Below are positions 54,228 to 61,176 of a stretch of DNA of 61,176 nt, in pieces. How positions within the stretch are numbered: position 1 is the stretch's first letter; every line of letters begins with the position of its first letter. The stretch comes from Zygnema cylindricum. Its lineage: Eukaryota > Streptophyta > Zygnematophyceae > Zygnematales > Zygnemataceae. The notes under the pieces were generated by a model, which was not told the DNA's origin, searched no databases, and saw only the letters and a program-made list of their open reading frames with translations. A program made the position numbers and the translations under genes. Location: NCBI GenBank assembly GCA_037447655.1, contig JBBHKE010002266.1, positions 1 to 61,176 of the forward strand. The letters run 5' to 3'.

Positions 54228-55110
54228 TAGGGTGCCCACCTTCAACGGATCAGGGTTCATCTATTGGGAAGCCATGATGATGGGGGCTTTGTGCGTAAAA
54301 TGATACGGGGATATTGTCAGTAGACAAGTGAAACGTCCACATCAGGGAACTCCACCAGGGTTTGGTGGAAAATAGTTTTCTGCAGCCACACCTGCTACGG
54401 CAGAGGAGGCAGATGATGGGGACAGTAGTGTGTTCGAAAAGGGGAAAGAGAAGGAGAAGCCTCTTGCTCCTAATAGAACGGTACTCGGAGCGGCGATCGT
54501 GAAGACGGTGGAGAACGATACCCAAACGTGGGAAGACATCAACATGGCTCCCAAAAACTTCATTCTAAGACACCTCACTCAAGCTTTTGCAACCCCCCAT
54601 CTTCACATGTACAAGGCCGAGGAGTTGTGGGTGAGTTTGGTGGAAATCTATAGAGCTCGTACTATTTATGAGCTCCAGTGGGCTGAACAAAAGTTAGGGA
54701 ATTATACTTACAAATGGGGAAAGATGTTAGACTATTGTAATGATCTCTCTTGCTTGTATATGGAGATGGAGAGTGCCGGGTGGACAGGTACAATGAAGAT
54801 GAAAGTGAACACTCTCATCATGAAGTTACCTGACAAGTATGAAAACATAGTGTATTGAATGCAAGATATGAGTGACATTTCATGGATGTGAAACACAGTG
54901 GTCCGGATGATACTTGTGTAGGAAAACAAAATTGAGATTAGGAGAGGGGGAAAGAGCATCCAAGCTCTAGCTGCAAGAGGAAACTGATAAGGGAAGGATC
55001 CGAAGAAACCATTCAAAAGAGAGAGAGATAAGTTTGGAGGACCGAGGCCCCCAAAAGGTCTTTGTCACTTTTGCAAAAAGCCGAACACTTCATAGCGGAT
55101 TGTGTCAAGC
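54228..55110 (+). pseudogene. gag of copia 3
   Basis: Fragments of the same gag as copia 2. The opening PTFNGSG-like text is at 54238 onward, followed by a frame from 54430 with TQTWEDINMAPKNFILRHLT, LWVSLVEIYRAR, LDYCNDLSCLYMEMES and NTLIMKLPDKYENIVY, and a stop at 54856. After two more stops, LCHFCKKAEHFIADC at about 55057-55104 keeps an intact CCHC knuckle. Confidence 0.78.
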
Positions 55111-55850
55111 TGTCGGAGCTGAGACTCCAAAGGAACAGTGGAGGGGGATTTTCCGGAGGGCAGAAGAAGGCACTTGTGGTCACAAAAGTGATAGGAGAGA
55201 CCGAGGACGAGTCCTCTGAGGAGGAGGATGGGGAGTTTCTTCTAAACGAGAGTCTTGAAGAGAAGGAGATCCCACGGAAACAGAATTGTGCTCTCGTAGC
55301 AATTCGGGAAGCTCCACAAGAAGGATGGATTATCGACTCAGGTGCATCTATGCATATGTGTCGTGATAATCACCTCTTTACTAAGCTAAAAAAAATCCCT
55401 ACTATAGAGATAGAGTATGGGGATCGGAGAGTGTTTACAACAGATCTAGTGGGGTCAGTAGATATGAAAGTCTTAGTGGAGGGTAAGACTTCTATACTCA
55501 CCTTCTCAGATGTGCTCTATATTCCTCAGCTGAGTAAAATTCTTGTCTCTACGTCTGTGTTGTTTGACAAAGAGTTTCATACCTTCACTAGAGTGGGAGT
55601 CTTTACAGCTAAGTATGGGGATGAAGTCTACTTCACGGCAGATAAGGGTAGCCAAGGAATGTTTAGGATTAACCTGAGTAATGAAAAGAAGAATGCTTAC
55701 TACGTTAGTGCTCCAAAGTTGATGATTTGGCATAAGCGATTGGGGCATGTGCATTTTGATAGGTTGAGGGAAATAAAAAAGCTTGGTATAGTAGAAGGCA
55801 TTCAATTTAGGGATAATGAAATAATAGATGATTATAGTGGCTGTGCTTAA
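55062..55850 (+). pseudogene. Protease and integrase zinc domain of copia 3
   Basis: An open 262-codon stretch. It covers the zinc knuckle tail, an acidic linker, WIIDSGASMHMCR (intact DSG protease motif near 55329), TFSDVLYIPQLSKIL, WHKRLGHVHFDRL and DDYSGCA. One Cys of the integrase zinc pair is replaced by Tyr compared with copia 2. A stop at 55848 ends it. Confidence 0.8.
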
Positions 55851-56810
55851 GGTAAGGCTCACATACTTCCCTTTCCTAAAGCTGCCAGATATATTAGTGA
55901 GAAAATACTAGATCTAGTACACACATATATCTAGAGACTTCTAAAAGAACCTTCGGTTGGATGAAAGAGGTTGATGTTGACAATAACTGATGACTAGTTT
56001 AGATACTCTAGAGTTTACTTCCTAAAAACAAAGTCTGAAACACCAACTTACTTCAAAGAATATAGAGCCTGGAGTGAGAAGTTGCATGGAACCCCCATTA
56101 AGAGAATAAGGAGTGATAATTGGGGGAAATATACCTCTAATTAGTTTGAGGAATACTTGAGAGATGAGGGAGTTCAGCACCAAAAAACCGTACCATATAA
56201 CTTGGAACAAAATGGGGTAGCTGAGAGGTTGAACCGAACACTAGGAGATAGTGCATGCAGTATGTTGGCCGATAAGAAATTAGGAAAGAGATTTTGGGTA
56301 GAAGCCATGAATTGTGCCAACTACATTAAGAATAAAGTCCTTTCCTCGGCTGTAAAAGGAGTGACACCTTATGAGAGATGGGTTGGAAGGAAACCACATA
56401 TCTCTCACCTTAAAGTATTCGGTAGCCAATTTTATATTCTTGACAAGGACAGGAAAAACTGGGAACTAGATGCTAAGGGAAAACCTGGATACTATGTAGG
56501 ATATGATGAGGATGTCAAGGGATATAGAGTCTATGACTTAGCAAAGAGAGATATCATTTTGGTCAAACACCTTGTTGTCATGGATGAAGGGAAGTCATTT
56601 GACCCCTTTAAATATACCAAAAAGATAAGAATTAGATTTGAGTCTGAAGGTGAGGAGGACTCCATCTTTCCCAAAATGTACATGAGCGAAACAACAATTG
56701 CAGATTCACGAGGATCCAAGATACAAGAGATCCACCGGAAACCTCACATATTCCTATGGACTTTGAGGAGACTGAAGAGGAGGAACCGGATCCTGCTTCC
56801 ATAGACAGGG
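55851..56810 (+). pseudogene. Integrase core of copia 3
   Basis: After stops near 55932, 55963 and 55996 the frame gives TPTYFKEYRAWSEKLHG and RIRSDNWGKYTSN, with the second catalytic Asp that copia 2 lacks. From 56157 a 215-codon frame follows with LEQNGVAERLNRTLGDSACS (catalytic Glu), FWVEAMNCANYIKNKV, TPYERWVGRKPHISHLKVFG and GYRVYDLAKRDIILVKHLVV. The first catalytic Asp motif is damaged (HTYI in place of HTDI). Confidence 0.8.
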
Positions 56811-58560
56811 GAGCCGATGAGACAGTAAGGAGAAATCTAAGACTTCCCTCCATCCCAACTTCGGAGTTTGAGGGAGGAAGAAGGAGCAGCAAAAAGATAA
56901 AAGAAAAAAATGCCGCTCACAAGGTAATTAAGCTATCGCACCTATATGAGCCTCAGTCATACTCTGAGGCAGTGAACAGTCTGGAGAAAGACAGATGGAT
57001 TAGAGCTAAAAATGATGAGATGACCTCCATCATGGAAGCAAATACTTGGGAATTAGCTGACTCTCCTTCGTACAAAAAACCTATTGGGTGTAAATGGGTG
57101 TTTAAACGAAAATTGAACCGAGATAATACCATTGAGAGATATAAGACTCGATTGGTAGCAAAGGGGTTCACCCAAAAAGAAGGGATTATCTATGAGGAGA
57201 CTTTTGCTCCAGTTATTCGGTTCCCTTTAGTAAGGAATCTCCTCATTCTCGCAACAGTGGAAGACATGGAAATACACTAGATGGATATTAAAATTGCTTT
57301 TCTAAATGGTGAGTGGGAGGAAGAAATTTTCATGCGGCAACCACAGGGGTTTGTGGAGGTAGGAGAAGAGAGTAAAGAGCGTTTGTGGAGGTAAGAGAAG
57401 AGAGTAAAATCTGCATACTCATAAAGTCCTTATATGGAATGAAGCAGGCTCCCCGACAGTGGAATAAGAAACTAGATGAGTTTCTCACTGGTCTGGGATA
57501 TATTTAGATCAGCTCTGACCATTCTATCTATATGTTTGAAGATGAGAATGGTGTCATTTTTATTGCAATTTATGTGGATGATGTGCTTGTGTTAAGTAAG
57601 TCGTTGGAAAATATCAATAAGTTAAAGAAAGATCTTAGAAGCAGATTTGACATGAAGGATTTGGGGGAGGAAAGATATATTTTGGGAATCCACATGGAGA
57701 GAGATACGGGGAAACGGATTATTGGACTTACCCAAAAAGAAACAATAAGTAATATGCTTGAGAAATTCTAGATGGAAAAGGCGAACACTTGTACCACTCC
57801 CATGGACTTGAAAAAAGTAAGTGATGGGAGTGTAGAAGGAGGAGTGATAATCATAGATGATCAAATGAGTCCAGAGGAGAGAGAGTTTATGAATTCTATT
57901 CCTTATAGACAGGTTGTAGGAAGTTTGATCTACTTTATGAACCGTAGAAGGCCGGACATAGCGGCTGCAGTAGGAGTCCACACAAGGAGTCTTAACAATC
58001 CTAGGAAGAGAGATTGGGAGGCCGCCAAGAGAGTCATGAGATATTTGGTAGGAACCAAAGAGTTATGGTTGCATTTAGGAGGGGAGCACACTGATATCAC
58101 TACTTGGAGTGATGCTTGTTATGGGGATGCACCTATGAGAAGATGCACTTCTATGTATGTGTTGAATGTGGGGGAAGGTGCTTCTTGTTGGAGCAGCAAA
58201 CAACAAAAGGTTGTTGCTGAGTCTACTATAGAGGTTGAGTACATGGCCACTTGTTCTGCTGTGAAAGAGTTGATGTGGGTCAAATCTTTGTTGCAAGAAC
58301 TGGGATATATGAAGGAGGGAGTGCATGAAGTGTTTTGTGATAATCAAGCTGCCACTGCAATTGAAACAAATCCAAAACATCATTTCAAGGCTAAGCATTT
58401 GGACATAAGATTGAGTTTTGTGAGAGAAAAAGTTGAAAATAAGATTGTGAATCTTGTATATAGATCGGATGAGGAATTGGTGGCTGATATGATGACAAAA
58501 CCAGTGCCTTCTCCCAAGTTAAAATATTGCAGAAAAAAAGTGTGGACTAAAACTGAAGCT
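56756..58560 (+). pseudogene. RT-RNase H of copia 3, several breaks
   Basis: The frame 56756-57280 carries the linker and the RT start (KPIGCKWVFKRK, RLVAKGFTQKEGI). A TAG at 57278 follows, then the DIKIAF region and a duplication of about 32 bp (57349/57381) that shifts the frame. 57532-57771 has AIYVDDVLVL (YVDD near 57568) and ends in TAG. 57772-58644 has RNase H text: WSDACYGDAP, VEYMATCSAV, FCDNQAATAI and KHHFKAKHLDIRLSFVREK. In the RNase H region EAEYM has become EVEYM, so the catalytic Glu context is altered. Dead by several independent breaks. Confidence 0.85.
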
Positions 58561-58586
58561 AAAGTTAGACTAGAAAAGAAGGGGAG

Positions 58587-59583
58587 TGTTGAAATTACTA
58601 GATTTATAGGGAATTTTCTGAGTCTAAATAGTTCAGTAAAATAGGAAAAAGAAAAGGGTGGACAGCCTGCCTCCACCTCCTCTCTCTAGCCACCATACTT
58701 GTTATAGTCACTAAATGATAGAGAGGGTGGCTGAGCCATGGCTATCTTAGTTCAACAGGCAGCACTAGAGAGTGACTTATGTCACTCTTAACAAAAGGTT
58801 GAGTGCGGCAGGACTCGAACCTCCGACCTACAGAGCGAGGCGTAGCCGTCAGCTCTAACCGGTCTGTCGTAGGAGTTCGTTAACATACATAGGGTGTGAT
58901 ATTTATTTAAACTGTGTTTTGATCTTGAATCCGATTAACGGAATGATTAATGAAAGAACATAGAACTAAGTAATTTATAGTGCGAACATTTTCTAGCACG
59001 AGACAAATGAATCAGACATTTGTTTCGACGGCTAGTATTAAATGTCGGTTTATGATCCGACGGCCTACCGAAATCTCGGAATGGTCACCTTGGCGATTTT
59101 TGGACGTGGCGTGACATAGCGACACGTGGAGAGATAACATTCGGTCGCGGGAATTCTGGAGAACTGAAGGAGGAGTTAATAGCGGACATGCGTCCACTCA
59201 ATGTCATTGCCGTACATAGGCCGTACAAAAAGTACATCGGTCGTAGTACCTTTCTGTACTCTACAGTCGTTTGATTAGTCCGTACATAAGATAGGGGTTG
59301 TGAGAGGGGTTTAGGACTTAGAGAGTTTGGTAGGTAAGGACCTCTCTCCCTTAGAGAGTTTTGTATAAACTTGGCATCTTTGCCACTTCATAACTAATCG
59401 GCTGGTTGGCCGTTTTCAGTGATTCTTTTTGCTACCAACTCAGGGGAGTCCAAACTACACAGTGGTGCAGTTAGACTGTCAAATTGTCTGATTTGGAAGC
59501 AGTGGTTGTGGCTGAAAGTGGGCTTGTTAAAAACTATCTAGAGGCTTTTTAAATTCTGTAGTCCAATGAGACACTAAATTGCA
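58587..59583 (+). repeat. Right LTR of copia 3
   Basis: Preceded by GAAAAGAAGGGGAG. 997 bp from TGTTGAAATTACTAG to ACTAAATTGCA. GTAC-rich hairpin near 59210-59262, ATTAG in the ATTGG-box position, CTCTCTCCCTTAGAGAG at 59341-59357 and CTCAGGGGAGTCC near 59440. Confidence 0.9.
58800..58875 (-). ncRNA. tRNA-like segment in the copia 3 right LTR
   Basis: Minus strand: GACAGACCGGTTAGAGC, CTACGCC and GGTTCGAGTCC, the same blocks as in the left LTR, conserved while flanking bases changed. A possible decayed tRNA-Arg(ACG)-like sequence; this identity is a guess. Confidence 0.45.
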
Positions 59584-59588
59584 ACATG

Positions 59589-60106
59589 TTTTGTACGATT
59601 TTCAAAACCCACAACTATGTCTCCCGACGAATACTATCAAGGCAATAGAGTTGCACTTGAAATGGTGTTTATGCCAACTCAACATAAATGCACAAATTCA
59701 ACACTGCAACTGGCGTTAAGTGCCAAAGTTAACGTTAATACTTGATCTTTTTCCGATACAAAACACAAATTATCGTTATTAACTCTACATTAGAGTTTAC
59801 GCTGATTATTTTTATGACTAACAACGATGAGCTGTATACAAATTATTCTAGTGGATTCAGTTTTGCATGTATTGTTTCGAGTAAATAGGTGACTCTAAAA
59901 AGTAAAGGAGAATTAATGTATTTTCCTCTTCCGATTTTTGACAATGGATGAACTTTCTGAAATTTCTTCAATGATAGCTTCATAGAATAGAAGCCTTAGC
60001 AAAGTAACATAATGAGGAAGCATTCTCATAGAAAAAGAATTTCACTTCACATCATAAAAGTGAGATTTTGGAAAAATATAAATATTTCAAAAAACTGATA
60101 TTGTAC
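59589..60106. other. Intergenic stretch
   Basis: No gene seen. 59700-59835 may hold a heavily worn TA-target MITE (GACTAACAACGATGAGCTGTATA near its right edge), but no left end is clear. Confidence 0.35.
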
Positions 60107-60195
60107 ATGGCTTCTCTCTCACTAATTCACTCACTTTCACTCCCGCTCTCTCTCCCTCTTTCTCCCTCTCTTGCTCCTGCTCCCTCTCCCTTGTT
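60107..60195. repeat. CT-rich tract
   Basis: (CT)n and TCCCTC units with short interruptions, pyrimidine on the plus strand. Confidence 0.88.
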
Positions 60196-60639
60196 CGGAT
60201 CAACTGTGTGAATTGGGCATCGGTCGATTCTATAGAAATGTTTGATCGCAAAGTGTATCTTAGGGATATTATGAGTTGGTGAAGCGCCTGTACCTTCGTA
60301 CGACCGATGATGCTTTTACACAGAATTAAAGGGGCAGCTTGAGGTAGCTTACGTCATCTTAGAATGGCAGAATACGGTCGGTGTACTTTGACAATCACCA
60401 GGTCGCCATTCTTTCTAAAGTTTGATTCGTATTGTTTTCACGTGCATTTGTTCTTTTTTTCGCTAGTGGGTTATTTAGAGTGTGAGTAGGATTGGGAAAT
60501 TAATCAATTAGTGATCAAATTGTATTTGGAGGAAAAAGCCTTTAGTGAAATATATGTCGATCGCCGAAATCTCTTCTCTCTTGTGTTTTATGCTTCCCTT
60601 ATGGTCAATGCTTTATGCTGGCACGTGCTTACGATCTTA
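60196..60639. other. Intergenic stretch between CT tracts
   Basis: No supported gene or repeat recognised. Confidence 0.4.
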
Positions 60640-61176
60640 TCATACCCCTTCCTCTCCCTCCCATCATCCCTTTTCCCTCCCCCTCTCTCTCCCCCTCTCT
60701 CCTTCCCTTTCCCTATCCATCTCTCTTTCTTGCTTCCTCTCCCTCTTTCTATCCCTCTCCCTCAAGCTCTCCGTCTCCCTCTCCCTTTCCCTCTCCCTCG
60801 TCTTCTACAACTCTCTTTCCCCGTCCATCTCCCTCCTCTCCCTCTCCCTCTCCCTCCCCCTCTCCCCTTCCCTCTCCCTCTCCCTCTCTTTTCCCCTCTT
60901 CTTCTCCCCTCCGCACTCACTCTCTCTCCCCTCTTTTCCTCTCCTACCGTTACCTTCTCTCCACCTCTCTCCTCATCGATCCCCATCTCACACCCTGTTT
61001 CCCCAATTTCTCCCTCTCTCCTCCTTTCCTCCACTCTCTTCCCCCTCTCTCCCCCTCTCTCCCTCCCACTATATCCCCCACTATCCTCGACCTATCTTTC
61101 CCACTCTCTCGCTTTCCCTTTCCCTATCGATCTCTCTTTCTTTCTCCCTCTCCCTCTCTCTATCCCTCTCCCTCTA
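60640..61176. repeat. Long CT-rich low-complexity tract
   Basis: More than 500 bases of nearly pure pyrimidine on the plus strand (CCCTCTCCCTCTCC-type units), running off the window edge. The minus-strand Arg/Gly/Glu frame at 60762-61034 is a by-product of it. Confidence 0.93.

Larger units (their letters stand above)
46987..59583 (+). mobile_element. Outer copia element 3, split by copia 2
   Basis: The left LTR starts at 46987 and the right LTR ends at 59583. The target duplication ACATG is perfect (46982-46986 and 59584-59588). The left LTR is split at 47989 and resumes at 54158, ending at 54209. Then come the primer site, gag, protease, integrase, RT and RNase H to 58550, the purine tract GAAGGGGAG and the right LTR. 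Without copia 2 it is about 6.4 kb. Many stops (for example near 55848, 55932, 56142, 57278, 57508 and 57769) make it the older of the two. Confidence 0.92.

Noticed and set aside
24940-58000. Non-standard genetic code (stop reassignment)
   Set aside because: Stops in the decayed genes include TAA, TAG and TGA at unrelated positions in different copies, and frameshifts accompany them. Ordinary decay is enough.
59700-59836. Further TA-target MITE
   Set aside because: Only one worn end (ACAACGATGAGCTGTATA) is visible. No left end or TA pair could be found.
60762-61034. 90-codon minus-strand Arg/Gly/Glu frame
   Set aside because: Entirely a translation of the CT/GA low-complexity tract.

Overview
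This is a repeat-dominated, AT-rich eukaryotic nuclear window. The evidence is a GT-AG intron joining two exons in matching phase, several Ty1/copia LTR retrotransposons, a non-LTR retrotransposon relic, hAT-like, Harbinger-like and TA-target MITEs, and long CT/GA microsatellites. There is no sign of prokaryotic gene organisation. The species cannot be fixed from the sequence. A decayed secreted protein with an (S)P3-5 tail, copia elements with plant-style purine tracts and a reverse transcriptase relic of a type I associate with mosses and lycophytes all fit a green-lineage or other algal host. That is inference.

Layout. 1-1600: decayed plus-strand non-LTR reverse transcriptase. 2734-3447 (-): an open 237-codon reading frame with one membrane segment and two CxxC motifs, the best unbroken host-gene candidate. 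4239-4590: a dispersed repeat whose better copy lies at 22617-23190. 7055-12832: a Harbinger-like element split exactly in two by a 5.0-kb segment. 12833-18560: further Harbinger-like copies and a three-level nest (foldback element, then Harbinger-like MITE, then solo LTR), each with target-site duplications. 18833-23547: hAT-like and TA-target MITEs inserted into one another. 24598-32997 (+): a broken gene for a secreted proline-rich protein, interrupted in its coding sequence by about 6.1 kb of LTR-element sequence. 33003-35650: no gene; one G/T-rich tract. 35655-38751: a cluster of TA-target MITEs. 39081-45992 (-): a defective copia element that itself holds a 2.45-kb LTR-like insertion. 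46987-59583 (+): an old copia element whose left LTR was split by a second copia element (47990-54152). 60107-61176: CT-rich low-complexity DNA.

The main biology is transposon archaeology. Nearly every insertion can be ordered in time from its target-site duplication. Four copia-type elements carry the same putative primer-binding site, complementary to the anticodon arm of initiator tRNA-Met, which points to half-tRNA priming as in Drosophila copia. Four LTR families also share a group of hairpins and a tRNA-like segment, always antisense to the element and 170-400 bp from the LTR start. I regard that shared LTR architecture as the most interesting and possibly undescribed feature here. No element in the window looks fully autonomous. 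The nearest is the inner copia, with an open 511-codon RT/RNase H frame but a damaged protease and a deleted integrase core.
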